Notes: a model not told the origin generated them from the letters alone. Positions 54,271-63,577 are shown, counted from the first letter of the stretch. The stretch is DNA of 64,000 nt from Saprospiraceae bacterium (GCA_013214355.1 JABSSL010000080.1:1-64000), one strand, 5' to 3'. A program made the numbers and translations.

Positions 54271-56103
54271 ATGAGTACATTCGTCGTATCGGCACGTAAA
54301 TATCGACCCAATCGTTTTGACGAAGTGGTAGGGCAGGAGCACGTTTCCCTGACCCTCAAGAATGCCCTACAGAATGACCATCTAGCCCATGCTTTTCTAT
54401 TCTGTGGCCCAAGAGGAGTAGGCAAAACGACTTGTGCTCGAATATTAGCTAAAGTACTCAATTGCCAGAATCCTACTTCGGATTTTGAACCCTGCAATAC
54501 TTGTGATTCTTGCCTAGCATTCAATGAAAATGCCTCCTTTAATATCACAGAGCTCGATGCTGCCTCCAATAACTCTGTAGAGCATATCAGGGCTTTAATT
54601 GAGCAAGTACGATTCCAACCCCAAAAAGGAAAGTACAAGGTGTTCATCATTGATGAGGTTCATATGCTGAGTCAACAGGCCTTTAATGCTTTCCTGAAAA
54701 CATTGGAAGAGCCACCTCCATATGCCATTTTCATTCTTGCTACCACCGAGAAACACAAGATCATTCCGACCATCCTTTCCCGCTGCCAGATATTTGACTT
54801 TAGGCGAATACAGGTCCCTAATATGGTGAAACACCTTAGGGAGATTTGCGTTCAAGAAGGGATAGAAGCGGAAAGTGATGCACTGCATATAATTGCTCAA
54901 AAAGCGGATGGGGCCCTACGAGATGCACTTTCCATTTTTGATCGTATCGTTTCCTTTTCTGGCAAACAAATCAAATATGATGATGTCATTACCAACCTCA
55001 ATGTGTTGGACTATGACTACTATTTCAAATTCGTTGATGCTCTCCTGCGGGAGGATGTATCTCAAGTGCTATTGATCTTTGACGATATTCTTCGAAAAGG
55101 ATTTGACGCTGAACTTTTCGTCAACGGATTAGCAGAGCATCTGAGAAATTTGCTGGTTTGTAAAGACGAACAAACGCTTTCATTGCTAGAGGTGAGTGAT
55201 GGCTTACGTCAAAGATACAAGGAGCAAGCGGCTATCAGCCCTAATTCCTATCTACTGACCGCCCTGAACCTAGCTAATGACTGTGATATAAATTATAAAA
55301 TGGCTCGCAACAAGCGGCTACATGCTGAAATGGCGCTGATCAAAATGGCTCATATCAATCGAGCATTTAGATTAGCTGAGCAGCCCCCTGCTGAAGCAAG
55401 CCTGGAAAAAAAAACGGTTGACAACAGCCAACCTATAGTTCCTCCTCCATCTCAAGTCGAAAATAGTCAACCCAAGCCCGACTCCGTCACGCCAACAGAA
55501 GCGAAAGCCGCAAGCACTAGAACACCCGAACCCGAAGCTGCACCCAAGGAAGCCACACCTCCTGCACCACCAGTGAGTAGTGCCTCCAATGGACATACTC
55601 CAGGCAGTAGTAGTCCCCAAGCTTCTAGTAAGATTGCCACCAAACATAGCATGGCAAAGATCAGTCTAGATTCCTTGCTAGCAGAAGCACAAGAGGACGT
55701 AGTTAAAGAGGAAGAATTAGAACAGACTGAGCTGACGATAGAACACATCCAGACAGCCTGGACAGCATTTATTGAACAATTGGATAAAGATACCATCAAG
55801 GGCATCTTTAGAAACGCCAAAATTGATCTGCAAGAAAAAACCCTAGTGATCAAAGTAGGATCTGGTCTGGCAGAAAGTGCTATCCGAGAAGAACTAAGCT
55901 TGATGGATTTCATCAGAAAGCAAGTCGGGAGAAGTGATCTCATTATGAAGATCCAGAAAGATGAATCCCTAGTCCAAAAGGCAGCTCCCAAGCCAAAGAA
56001 AATGCTCAATGCTAAAGAGAAATTTCTGTTGATGAACGAGACCAATCCGAAGGTCAGAGAGTTAATTGATCGTTTCGGCCTGAGGCCTGATGACGAGCGA
56101 TAG
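54271..56103 (+). CDS. dnaX: DNA polymerase III subunit gamma/tau
   Basis: A 610-residue clamp-loader ATPase. Domains: AAA+ core (about 1-235) with Walker A GPRGVGKT, a zinc module of four cysteines (CQ..CNTCDSC pattern), Walker B FIIDEVHMLS and sensor ILATTEKHKIIPTILSRCQ; domain III (about 240-365); a P/S/A-rich linker (about 385-460) and a tau-type C-terminal domain. A run of nine A (55406-55414) at codons 379-382 lies exactly between domain III and the linker. A -1 shift there reads K-N-G-stop, which would give a 383-residue gamma form. Confidence 0.96.
   Translation: MSTFVVSARKYRPNRFDEVVGQEHVSLTLKNALQNDHLAHAFLFCGPRGVGKTTCARILAKVLNCQNPTSDFEPCNTCDSCLAFNENASFNITELDAASNNSVEHIRALIEQVRFQPQKGKYKVFIIDEVHMLSQQAFNAFLKTLEEPPPYAIFILATTEKHKIIPTILSRCQIFDFRRIQVPNMVKHLREICVQEGIEAESDALHIIAQKADGALRDALSIFDRIVSFSGKQIKYDDVITNLNVLDYDYYFKFVDALLREDVSQVLLIFDDILRKGFDAELFVNGLAEHLRNLLVCKDEQTLSLLEVSDGLRQRYKEQAAISPNSYLLTALNLANDCDINYKMARNKRLHAEMALIKMAHINRAFRLAEQPPAEASLEKKTVDNSQPIVPPPSQVENSQPKPDSVTPTEAKAASTRTPEPEAAPKEATPPAPPVSSASNGHTPGSSSPQASSKIATKHSMAKISLDSLLAEAQEDVVKEEELEQTELTIEHIQTAWTAFIEQLDKDTIKGIFRNAKIDLQEKTLVIKVGSGLAESAIREELSLMDFIRKQVGRSDLIMKIQKDESLVQKAAPKPKKMLNAKEKFLLMNETNPKVRELIDRFGLRPDDER
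55406..55421 (+). promoter_or_regulatory. A9 slippery site in dnaX with nearby -1 frame stop
   Basis: Nine consecutive A (55406-55414) are read in frame as GAA AAA AAA ACG. A -1 ribosomal shift, or one extra A added by RNA polymerase, changes the reading to AAC GGT TGA, with the stop at 55419-55421. A small stem GGTTG/CAACC lies just downstream (55416-55433). Thermus dnaX makes gamma by slippage on an A9 run and E. coli by -1 frameshift on A AAA AAG. Confidence 0.6.
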
Positions 56104-56231
56104 CAAAGGTTTCAAATGTTATCTTAGAGACAGTTTAGCTCACTTCTTTTTCCTAAGGACAACCTTCGTTTTGGCCGTATTGTTAAAACGCTTAAATGAC
56201 AAGTAGGTGCTAATTCAAGCCCGTAATCAGA

Positions 56232-56241
56232 CACAATTGTG
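56232..56241. promoter_or_regulatory. Palindrome CACAATTGTG upstream of the Crp/Fnr gene
   Basis: A perfect 10-bp palindrome about 77 bp before the Crp/Fnr ATG at 56318. It could be an operator for autoregulation, but Crp/Fnr sites are usually longer with a spacer, so the link is weak. Confidence 0.25.
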
Positions 56242-56317
56242 ATGGGCAGGATTTTCACTTACCACTTTTACTACTATATTCCAACTCAAAGCTAATTACA
56301 ACCAAAGAACAGGTTCT

Positions 56318-57016
56318 ATGAGTAATAATCAATCACTCTGGTACTTAGAAAACATTGATGTTACCGGTCTATTTTGTCCGAAAAAGGTGGGCCGTGGCGA
56401 TATGGAACAACATTCACACAAAGTTTTCAAAAAAGGAGAATATATTTATCTACCTGATGAGCAGGCAGATCGACTATACTTCCTCACTGAAGGGAGAGTA
56501 AAGATTGGAAGCTATGCAGATTCCGGCAAAGAGATCACCAAGGCTATCCTCAATAAAGGAGAAGTTTTCGGAGAATTATCGTTGATCGGAGAGGAAAAAC
56601 GTCGAGATTTTGCCTATGCTATGGAAGATACCTCACTTTGTATCCTTACCGTTGTCGATATGAAGGCCCTCATGCGAGATCACAATGCGCTTAATCTTTT
56701 CTTAATGAAAATTATGGGATCTAGAATGCTCGAAATGGAGCAGCGACTAGAAGCGCTTGTGTTTAAAGATTCAAGGACTAGGATTATCGAATTCTTACAC
56801 AGTCTGGCAACTAATAAGGGACAAAGAGTAGGGTATGAACAGGTAGTCAGAAAATTCATGACTCACCAGGAAATTGCCAACCTTACAGCTACCTCTCGCC
56901 AGACGGTCACCACCGTACTGAATGACTTAAGAAATAAGAACATTCTTACCTTCGACCGTCGTAGATTATTGGTGAGAGATATGGAACTACTTGCCAAAGA
57001 ATCACAATTAGGGTAA
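56318..57016 (+). CDS. Crp/Fnr-family transcriptional regulator
   Basis: A 232-residue regulator with a cyclic-nucleotide-binding-type beta-barrel (about 35-135, KKGEYIYLPDEQADRLYFL, GEVFGELSLIGEE), a dimerisation helix and a C-terminal winged helix-turn-helix (about 160-225, MTHQEIANLTATSRQTVTTVLN). Cysteines for an Fe-S cluster as in Fnr are not arranged in the N-terminus. The DUF429 gene follows 10 bp later and is probably co-transcribed. Confidence 0.92.
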   Translation: MSNNQSLWYLENIDVTGLFCPKKVGRGDMEQHSHKVFKKGEYIYLPDEQADRLYFLTEGRVKIGSYADSGKEITKAILNKGEVFGELSLIGEEKRRDFAYAMEDTSLCILTVVDMKALMRDHNALNLFLMKIMGSRMLEMEQRLEALVFKDSRTRIIEFLHSLATNKGQRVGYEQVVRKFMTHQEIANLTATSRQTVTTVLNDLRNKNILTFDRRRLLVRDMELLAKESQLG

Positions 57017-57026
57017 GCCAAACTTC

Positions 57027-57770
57027 GTGCCACCCAAACAAGATGAATATATCGCTGGAATCGATGGCTGCAAATCTGGCTGGATAGCCATCGTATTCTA
57101 TCAGGGAAGATGGGAGTATAGCTTCTGCAAAAACATAGCAGATTTTCACAAAATCCACAGCAAAGCAGCATCAGTTTTGATCGACATGCCCATTGGATTA
57201 GTGGAGCAGGGGGGGGATGGCAGAGCCTGTGATCGCCTAGCCAGAAGACACCTCAGCCCATTTCGCCATTCCAGCATATTCACTCCTCCTTGTCGCCAAG
57301 CCCTGTATGGTAATTTGGAAGAAGCATCAGCAATCAACTTCAAGCATACCGGCAAAAAGCTTTCTCGGCAAAGTATCAATATCATTCCCAAGATTCGAGA
57401 AGTAGATGAATTCCTACTACAGCTCCCCCTCTCAGAGCGATCGCGCTTTGAAGAAGCACATCCGGAACTCATTTTTTATGGGTTCAACGGAGGACAAGCA
57501 CTCCAAGTTAGTAAAAAGACCAAAGAGGGTATTCAGGATCGCTTACATCTAATTACCAAATACTTCCCCTCATTAGGCGCCCTCTATACAACAGTATTGG
57601 AACAGACCCGCCGCAAGGATATCTTGGCAGACGATATCGTCGACGCAATGTCCCTAGCCTCGGCTGCTCTACTAAAGCAACGATCCCCTGAATCTTGGCA
57701 CCAGTTCCCTAGCCCGATCGTACACGATGATAAAGGCCTACCCATGCAACTCGGCTATTACCTCTCCTGA
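57027..57770 (+). CDS. DUF429 domain protein
   Basis: A 247-residue protein with a GTG start 10 bp after the Crp/Fnr stop. It shows the DUF429 pattern: IAGIDGCKSGWIAIV at the start, VLIDMPIGLVE, DRLARRHL, HSSIFTPPCRQALYG, and DDIVDAMSLASAAL near the end. The acidic residues (ID, ID, DD) recall an RNase H-like nuclease fold, which is how the family is often classed; activity is unproven. Confidence 0.85.
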   Translation: MPPKQDEYIAGIDGCKSGWIAIVFYQGRWEYSFCKNIADFHKIHSKAASVLIDMPIGLVEQGGDGRACDRLARRHLSPFRHSSIFTPPCRQALYGNLEEASAINFKHTGKKLSRQSINIIPKIREVDEFLLQLPLSERSRFEEAHPELIFYGFNGGQALQVSKKTKEGIQDRLHLITKYFPSLGALYTTVLEQTRRKDILADDIVDAMSLASAALLKQRSPESWHQFPSPIVHDDKGLPMQLGYYLS

Positions 57771-57885
57771 CGCTACATTCCCACTCCACATCTTTGTCTG
57801 TGTTTTCCCGCAACAAACTACTATATTCCATATTCTCCCAATTATTTCACACCTTTATCCCACAGATAAAAGAAAAGTCACCAGC

Positions 57886-58434
57886 ATGAATATCAACTAC
57901 GAACAAGCAGACGGGATCCTACGAGAAATGACAAAAACTACCTCCCTCCTACGTCACGCCCGTACCGTGGAACTCGTCATGCGAGCCATGGCCCGCCATT
58001 TTGAAGAAGATGAAGAAAAGTTTGCCATTACCGGTTTACTCCACGACGCTGACTACGAGAAGTACCCTGATCAACACCCCAGTATTATTGTGCAACAACT
58101 AAATGAGATGGGAGAGACGGACATAGCGCATGCCATTGCTGGACATTACACCAAATGGAATGTTCCCCGAGAATCCATGCTGGATAAATGCATTGTGGCG
58201 GCTGATGAGTTGACAGGTTTTATCTATGCCGCCGCCCTCATCCGCCCGACTAAGATCGTAGGCATGAAAGCAAAGTCTGTTCTCAAGAAGTTTAAAACCA
58301 AGACCTTTGCTGCTTCTGTTGACCGAGAAGAGGTCAGAAAAGGGGCTGAATTATTAGGCTGGGAATTGCGTGATCTTATCGACTTCATCATACCCATACT
58401 AGAGGCTCATAAGGAGGAATTGGAATTGGTATAG
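57886..58434 (+). CDS. HD-domain protein
   Basis: A 182-residue protein with an HD phosphohydrolase domain: H28 in LLRHARTVEL, HD in GLLHDADYEKYPDQH, and later H-rich AIAGHYTKW plus ADELTGFIYAAALI. The ATG at 57886 is chosen because upstream in-frame codons do not look coding and overlap the DUF429 gene. Related small HD proteins are annotated as metal-dependent phosphohydrolases; the substrate is unknown. Confidence 0.88.
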   Translation: MNINYEQADGILREMTKTTSLLRHARTVELVMRAMARHFEEDEEKFAITGLLHDADYEKYPDQHPSIIVQQLNEMGETDIAHAIAGHYTKWNVPRESMLDKCIVAADELTGFIYAAALIRPTKIVGMKAKSVLKKFKTKTFAASVDREEVRKGAELLGWELRDLIDFIIPILEAHKEELELV

Positions 58435-58691
58435 CATCTCTTTTCAGACTCTAGTTTCCCTTCATTAAATCAGTAGGGGAGACAACATTAACCAAAATGT
58501 TTCTGATTGCGAATTTTATCGCTAAGCTAGGCGAAAAAGTCGTAGTAGAAAACAAAGGGATCTAGTGTCACTCTATTTAAGTACCAGCAAATCGGTTGAG
58601 CTTAGCTATATTCGCATATATCTATCTATATTCATATTTTCATAGTTCATCATTCTATAAACTACAGAACACTAACCGAAACCAACGCCTT

Positions 58692-60287
58692 ATGGATCTT
58701 CGTTTACGAACGACTTGCCTGTTTACAATTGCCATACTTTATACAATAGCTATCAACGCCCAGCACGGCGATCATGGTCATACGCCAGCCGCTATGGATA
58801 CCATTCCGTTGTACACAGAAGCCCTAGGGGAATTTTCCCGCACAGTTAGTACTGAGCATGAACTAGCCCAGGCTTACTTTAATCAAGGCATACAGCTCAA
58901 ATATGCCTTCGGGGTAAAAGAAGCAGCACAATCGTTTCGAGAAGCACAAAAACTAGATCCCAATTGTGCCATCTGCTACTGGGGAGAAGCCTGGGCCTTA
59001 GGGGCCTACCTGAATGGCTCATTGTCAGAAGATGATGCTCCCCGCGCATACGAAGCTATTCAACATGCCCAGATGTTAGCAAAGAAACATGCAAGCCCAG
59101 TGGAAAAATCACTTATCAAGGCAATGCTGCCAAGGTATGTTGAAAACTACGACAAAGAATTACGAGCAAAACAGGACACCGCATATGCCAAGGCTATGGC
59201 CAAGGTTTACGAAAAATATCCGAATGACGACGATGTAGCCACCATATACGCAGAAGCGCTTTTTATCTTAGAACCACGAAGAGGAGCCAGAGATATCAAT
59301 GATCCCGATGTTCAAAAGATCATTAAGATTCTAGAGAAGGTATTAGCTAAGGATATCGAGCATCCAGGTGCCTGCCATCACTATATCCACGCTACGGAAG
59401 CCACCGCACAACCTGAACTAGGTGAAGCCTGTGCGGCTACCTTGGGTAATACCATTCCTGGTGCAAGTCATATTAACCATATGCCCTCACACACTTACAA
59501 TGAGGTAGGACGCTGGGCTGAATCCGTGCGTGCTAACCTGCAAGCCTGGCATACCGATCAAAAAGCTGAATTGGGCAAGGCCGTATCTATATACCCCTCC
59601 CATAATCTCCACATGCTATTGTATGCTGCTGCCTTTGATGGCCAGGGTGCGATAGCCATCCAAGCGGGTAAAGATTATGCCAAACGCACCGGTAACACCA
59701 TGTTTCAAGTTCTAACCTTGATGCGCTTTGGGCGATTTGATGAAGTCCTGGAAGTTAAAGATCGCCCCGAAAGGGACATTCCTGGTGGAATGTGGGATTT
59801 TGCTCAAGGCTATGCACACCTCAAAACGGGGGCTTCTGATTTTGCGCAAGTATATCTCCAACGTTTATCCACTACAGCAGACACTTCAGAAGCCAAGTAT
59901 CGAGGGCATCCAGCAGAAAGATTACTAGGCACCTTAGTAGGCGTTTTGGAAGGAGAGATTCATTGGATGGCGGATGATATGGACAGAGCCCTTGCTGCCT
60001 TCCAGCGCGCCGTTGAAAAGGAAGATGAAATGGCCTATGATGAGCCTGAGCCTTTACCTTTTTCGGCAAGACATTGGTTGGGGGCTGCTTACCTAGAACT
60101 ACAACAGTTTAGCAAGGCTGAAAAAGTCTTTCAAGAAGAACTGGATGATCATCCCAACAATGGCTGGTCTTACTATGGTCTTTTGCAGGCCTTAAAAGCG
60201 CAGTCGAAACCAACGGAAGAAATAGAACAGAAACTAAAAGACAGTTGGGCAAGATCTGACATCTGGCTTCCAAGCTCCAAATTCTAA
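58692..60287 (+). CDS. Exported TPR-repeat protein
   Basis: A 531-residue exported protein; the ATG at 58692 opens the signal peptide (MDLRLRTTCLFTIAILYTIAINAQ). It is built of TPR units, clearest at about 50-100 (AYFNQGIQLKYAFGVKEAAQSF) and 455-510. A CHHYIHATEAT motif and several HxxH-like histidines (INHMPSHTYNEVGRW, SHNLHMLLYAA) are conserved features of this Bacteroidota/Proteobacteria family, suggesting metal binding, but no function is known. The 257 bp upstream is A/T-rich and holds a 22-codon open frame (58497-58565) of doubtful value. Confidence 0.85.
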   Translation: MDLRLRTTCLFTIAILYTIAINAQHGDHGHTPAAMDTIPLYTEALGEFSRTVSTEHELAQAYFNQGIQLKYAFGVKEAAQSFREAQKLDPNCAICYWGEAWALGAYLNGSLSEDDAPRAYEAIQHAQMLAKKHASPVEKSLIKAMLPRYVENYDKELRAKQDTAYAKAMAKVYEKYPNDDDVATIYAEALFILEPRRGARDINDPDVQKIIKILEKVLAKDIEHPGACHHYIHATEATAQPELGEACAATLGNTIPGASHINHMPSHTYNEVGRWAESVRANLQAWHTDQKAELGKAVSIYPSHNLHMLLYAAAFDGQGAIAIQAGKDYAKRTGNTMFQVLTLMRFGRFDEVLEVKDRPERDIPGGMWDFAQGYAHLKTGASDFAQVYLQRLSTTADTSEAKYRGHPAERLLGTLVGVLEGEIHWMADDMDRALAAFQRAVEKEDEMAYDEPEPLPFSARHWLGAAYLELQQFSKAEKVFQEELDDHPNNGWSYYGLLQALKAQSKPTEEIEQKLKDSWARSDIWLPSSKF

Positions 60288-60327
60288 ATCGAATACTCCA
60301 CCGCGGGTATGGAGAGACAATCAGCTA

Positions 60328-61404
60328 TTATTGCTGAATGATCTTCACTTCGACTCGACGATTCAATTGTCGTCCTGCTTCCTCCGTATTATCTGCCACA
60401 GCTTTTGTTGCACCAAATCCCTTGGTGGATAAACGCTTAGTCGCTACTCCTTTAGATAATAGGAAAGTATGGACTGCTGCTGCCCTTTTTTCGGATAGTT
60501 CTTGATTAAAACTCAGACTACCTGTATCGTCGGTATGTCCATGAATTTCTAGCTTAATACCAGGATGTTCAATTAGCATCTGGGCTAATTCTTCTAGGGC
60601 CGGAAAGGAATTTGGCTGAAGGGTATGGCGATTATGATCAAAATAGACTTCTTCCAATGCAAAGACGGTTCCCGATGGCTGTTCCAGCAAGCAAGCCATA
60701 TCAAATGTACCAGCTTCACGTCTCAATAACACATCATCAAGAAGATAGAAAGAGTAGGGGATGCTGGTAGTAGTCTTTTCTGCTAAGGTTTCATCATCAT
60801 TAAAGAAGTTACCAATAACCAGGAAAAGAGCCGGACTTTCAGCTACAAAAGTACCAGAGACTTTATGCCATTCATTGGGCTGTCCTCCCACAATGCTATC
60901 CTCATTCAATACCAAATCTACCCCTTCCAATAATTCTGCATATGGCTCAAGAACAGGTGCATCAAACACGGCCGCTCCAAAGTTATTCACCTTGATCGAA
61001 TTGGCTACTGGATTAAGCCAAAACTCCAAATAGTAGGTGGCACAGGGAACCAGAGGTTCTTCCAACTTCACCTCTATATACTCTCGACATTGCATGATAC
61101 CCGACTTACAACCGTAAGTCTTGATTCCGATCATCTTATCTCCACTATGCGCTTCGTGCCCTTCAAAAGAAATCCCTTTCCGAGTAGGATAAAGAGTATG
61201 CATGGATTCTTCCCAAATCACATCTGGTGAACCTTGATTAGGAGACATCCACTTCTGACTAATCGCATTAAAATGTCCCGCATGTCCAGACCACCTTGTA
61301 GGTTTCTTGATACAGGTTTCAAAGCCCGGATTAGGAACTAGGTTTTGTCCGATAGACATATTAGAAACCAATAGGTAGATGTAGAAGAGCGCGAGTTTTT
61401 TCAT
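60328..61404 (-). CDS. OmpA-family protein with N-terminal beta domain
   Basis: A 358-residue exported protein; the ATG at 61404 (MKKLALFYIYLLVSNMSIGQ) begins the signal peptide. The mature part starts NLVPNPGFETCIKKP, a typical opening of carbohydrate-binding-like beta-sandwich domains of Bacteroidota (about 20-225). The C-terminal OmpA domain (about 245-358) has VYFDHNRHTL, IHGHTDDTGSLSFNQELSEKRA and RLSTKGFGATKAVADN, which bind peptidoglycan. The gene ends convergently with the TPR gene at 60287. Confidence 0.92.
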   Translation of the reverse strand: MKKLALFYIYLLVSNMSIGQNLVPNPGFETCIKKPTRWSGHAGHFNAISQKWMSPNQGSPDVIWEESMHTLYPTRKGISFEGHEAHSGDKMIGIKTYGCKSGIMQCREYIEVKLEEPLVPCATYYLEFWLNPVANSIKVNNFGAAVFDAPVLEPYAELLEGVDLVLNEDSIVGGQPNEWHKVSGTFVAESPALFLVIGNFFNDDETLAEKTTTSIPYSFYLLDDVLLRREAGTFDMACLLEQPSGTVFALEEVYFDHNRHTLQPNSFPALEELAQMLIEHPGIKLEIHGHTDDTGSLSFNQELSEKRAAAVHTFLLSKGVATKRLSTKGFGATKAVADNTEEAGRQLNRRVEVKIIQQ

Positions 61405-61470
61405 GAGGTGTTTTACCTTCATAATGAGCGATAGCCTAGATAGTTACACCTACGAACTCATGGGCCTATC

Positions 61471-62604
61471 TCAGTAATCAATACTGTAAAGATCTAGCAT
61501 CCGCTTCTCGGCAAACGATTTAGGGGTATTCCTTAGCAAGAAATTCCGAAGCCCTTGGCCAAAGGAAAGATGAGCCACTTTCCCGATTTGCCAAGAAGTT
61601 TTAACCACTTGGGCCACCTTCTTTTGACGTTTTTTCTGAAATTGTGGAAAAGCTATTCGATAATCTTTTTCCGCTTTCAATATTTTGCTCAAGAACCAAG
61701 CATCTTCCACAGCTTGCCCCCCTCCTTGTCCCATATTCGGGGTAGTTGCATGGGCGGCATCTCCGATCAAACAAATTCGCCCTTGATACCAATCTCCAAT
61801 CGGTTGTAGATCGGTAATATCATTCCTGATAATACGCGCCGAAGGTGTAGCTGAAAGAATAGATGGAATGGGCTCACTAAAGTCAGCATACATGCTTTGT
61901 AGCTTTTTCTTAATCATGGCTGCATCATCCTTCTCTCCTCTGGGTGCCTTGGCTACCGCAAACCAATACACTTCTTTTTCAGAAATTACAGATAAGCCAA
62001 AGCGATATTTTTTACCCCAAGTTTCCACACAGGCTCGCTTATAAGGTGCCTCTAGCACAATATCTGCAATACCGCGCCAGCAGGTTTGTCCCGAATACCT
62101 AATTTGACTATTGGGAACCAACTGTTTTCGAACCGCCGAATGAATTCCATCTGCTCCAATTAATATCTCCCCAACCACATGTGATCCATCTGTAAAAAAA
62201 GCCTTGACAGATTTTTCATTATCTAGGACTCGATCCAAACACTTGCCTGTATAAACAGGCTTGCCATAATGCTCCACTAAAGTATCTCTTAGCCTACTAC
62301 GCAGAATGGAAGTCACGGAATACCCATATTGTTCCACAAACAACAACTGAGAAGTGGTTTGGATGGGTTTTAGCTTAAAATCCGCTATCTCAATCTTATC
62401 TAATGGCATACCTCGATGCTTGATATCTTCAGCTAACCCCAAGCGTTCAAAGACCTGCATCGCATTGGTCGCCATCCAAATCCCCGCCCCTGCCACACTA
62501 AGTTCTGGCTGGGCTTCGTAAACATGCGTGTCAAAACCTTCCTTTTCTAAAGCAATAGCAGTAGTTAATCCGGCAATACCTCCTCCTATGATGATTGTCT
62601 TCAT
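61471..62604 (-). CDS. FAD-dependent monooxygenase
   Basis: A 377-residue flavoprotein hydroxylase of the PHBH/UbiH type. The ATG at 62604 begins the dinucleotide fold directly: MKTIIIGGGIAGLTTAIALE (GxGxxG). The DG motif GADGIHSAVRK (about 157-167) and the GD motif LIGDAAHATTPNMGQGG (about 285-300) complete the FAD site. Such enzymes hydroxylate aromatic or polyketide substrates, and some inactivate antibiotics such as tetracycline. Divergent TetR gene and paired operators suggest inducible expression. Confidence 0.92.
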   Translation of the reverse strand: MKTIIIGGGIAGLTTAIALEKEGFDTHVYEAQPELSVAGAGIWMATNAMQVFERLGLAEDIKHRGMPLDKIEIADFKLKPIQTTSQLLFVEQYGYSVTSILRSRLRDTLVEHYGKPVYTGKCLDRVLDNEKSVKAFFTDGSHVVGEILIGADGIHSAVRKQLVPNSQIRYSGQTCWRGIADIVLEAPYKRACVETWGKKYRFGLSVISEKEVYWFAVAKAPRGEKDDAAMIKKKLQSMYADFSEPIPSILSATPSARIIRNDITDLQPIGDWYQGRICLIGDAAHATTPNMGQGGGQAVEDAWFLSKILKAEKDYRIAFPQFQKKRQKKVAQVVKTSWQIGKVAHLSFGQGLRNFLLRNTPKSFAEKRMLDLYSIDY

Positions 62605-62671
62605 AATTTTAAAATTTAGGTCAAAGTTACTAAAAAACAAGTTTTAGGTCAAGTTTACTAATTTTAAAATT
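62605..62671. promoter_or_regulatory. Paired 18-bp operator-like repeats between monooxygenase and TetR genes
   Basis: TTAGGTCAAAGTTACTAA (62616-62633) and TTAGGTCAAGTTTACTAA (62644-62661) agree at 16 of 18 positions, lie 28 bp apart and each has TTAG/CTAA ends as in a dyad. Both are flanked by AATTTTAAAATT (62605-62616 and 62660-62671). They fill the gap between the divergent genes, the usual place for TetR operators. Confidence 0.6.
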
Positions 62672-62706
62672 CTAGTTTTATATCTTGAGGACGATATGCG
62701 AAAAAG

Positions 62707-63321
62707 ATGAAAACCAAGGATCGAATACTAGCCACCAGTTTGAAACTCTTCAATGAGCGCGGGTTATCTCAAGTCACCTTGAGGACCATTGCGAAGGAAA
62801 TGAGCATCAGTCAAGGAAACCTCAATTATCATTTTAAGAAGCGGCAGGACATTATCAAAGCGCTTTACCTCCAGCTGGTAGAGCGCATGGATCAGATTTT
62901 TAGCGGTCTTCTAGAAATGGAAATTGGTCTCCCTTTAATCTTTCAGTCGAATGCAGCCATGATTGAGGCTTTTCTGGACTTTAAATTTTTCATGCTTGAC
63001 TTTGTACAGATTATGAGAGAGAACGGGGAGATTCATCAGCATTACCTACAATTGCAGGTAATCCGAAAACAGCAATTCGAAGGCATCGTAATTCTCCTAC
63101 AACAGCAAGGGCTCCTAAGAGCAGAAGAGTTTGAGGGAGAGTATAGCAGCCTACAAAAAAGGATGAGTATTGTCGGTGATTTCTGGATCTCTTCTTCCGA
63201 AGTATTAGATACAGACCAAACCGAGCAAGCTGTTCAATACAAGAATATACTCTCAGAATTTATCTACCCCTACCTCACCCCAAAAGGCAAGCAGGAGTTT
63301 CTTGCCATCAGGACCGCCTAG
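62707..63321 (+). CDS. TetR-family transcriptional regulator
   Basis: A 204-residue regulator. The N-terminal TetR helix-turn-helix (about 5-50) reads ILATSLKLFNERGLSQVTLR and SISQGNLNYHFKKRQDII; the rest is a helical ligand domain. It is divergent from the FAD monooxygenase gene with two near-identical 18-bp repeats between, which it most likely binds to repress both genes until a substrate appears. Confidence 0.92.
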   Translation: MKTKDRILATSLKLFNERGLSQVTLRTIAKEMSISQGNLNYHFKKRQDIIKALYLQLVERMDQIFSGLLEMEIGLPLIFQSNAAMIEAFLDFKFFMLDFVQIMRENGEIHQHYLQLQVIRKQQFEGIVILLQQQGLLRAEEFEGEYSSLQKRMSIVGDFWISSSEVLDTDQTEQAVQYKNILSEFIYPYLTPKGKQEFLAIRTA

Positions 63322-63465
63322 GAATTCGCCTCTTCCTATCACTAAGAACAATATCCCACCAGCTACTCATTAGGATCATCAAACTGCTCAATTCTGTTGG
63401 ACTTACAGCTAGGATTGCCAATACCTTTGCATCGATACATATGCAAGAAAACCATTTAGTTAATG

Positions 63466-63577
63466 CAAGTTACGATTCATTCTTTGGAGCCCAAATGCGT
63501 CAGATTTTTGCGGCAAAACAAGACCTAGGCTGTTTTTTGCAAAATCTTCCTTTTTTGCGCTCATTCATCACAACTTG
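63466..63577. mobile_element. MITE-like inverted-repeat element, copy B
   Basis: A 112-bp element bounded by CAAGTTACGAT and ATCACAACTTG, which complement each other at 9 of 11 positions. It is the reverse complement of copy A (35941-36056) over its whole length with about one mismatch in ten and one 4-bp gap. The shared inner parts include GGAGCCCAAATGCGTCAGAT and TTTTGCGCTCATTCATC. It lies in the 320-bp gap between the TetR gene and the next gene. Confidence 0.75.

Noticed and set aside
55467-56045. A 192-codon open frame opposite dnaX.
   Set aside because: Shadow of the low-complexity linker and C-terminal part of DnaX.
58497-58565. A 22-codon open frame (MFLIANFIAKLGEKVVV...) that looks like an amphipathic peptide.
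   Set aside because: The ribosome site is poor and too far upstream, no partner or repeat is nearby, and such short frames arise by chance in A/T-rich DNA. Not annotated without expression data.
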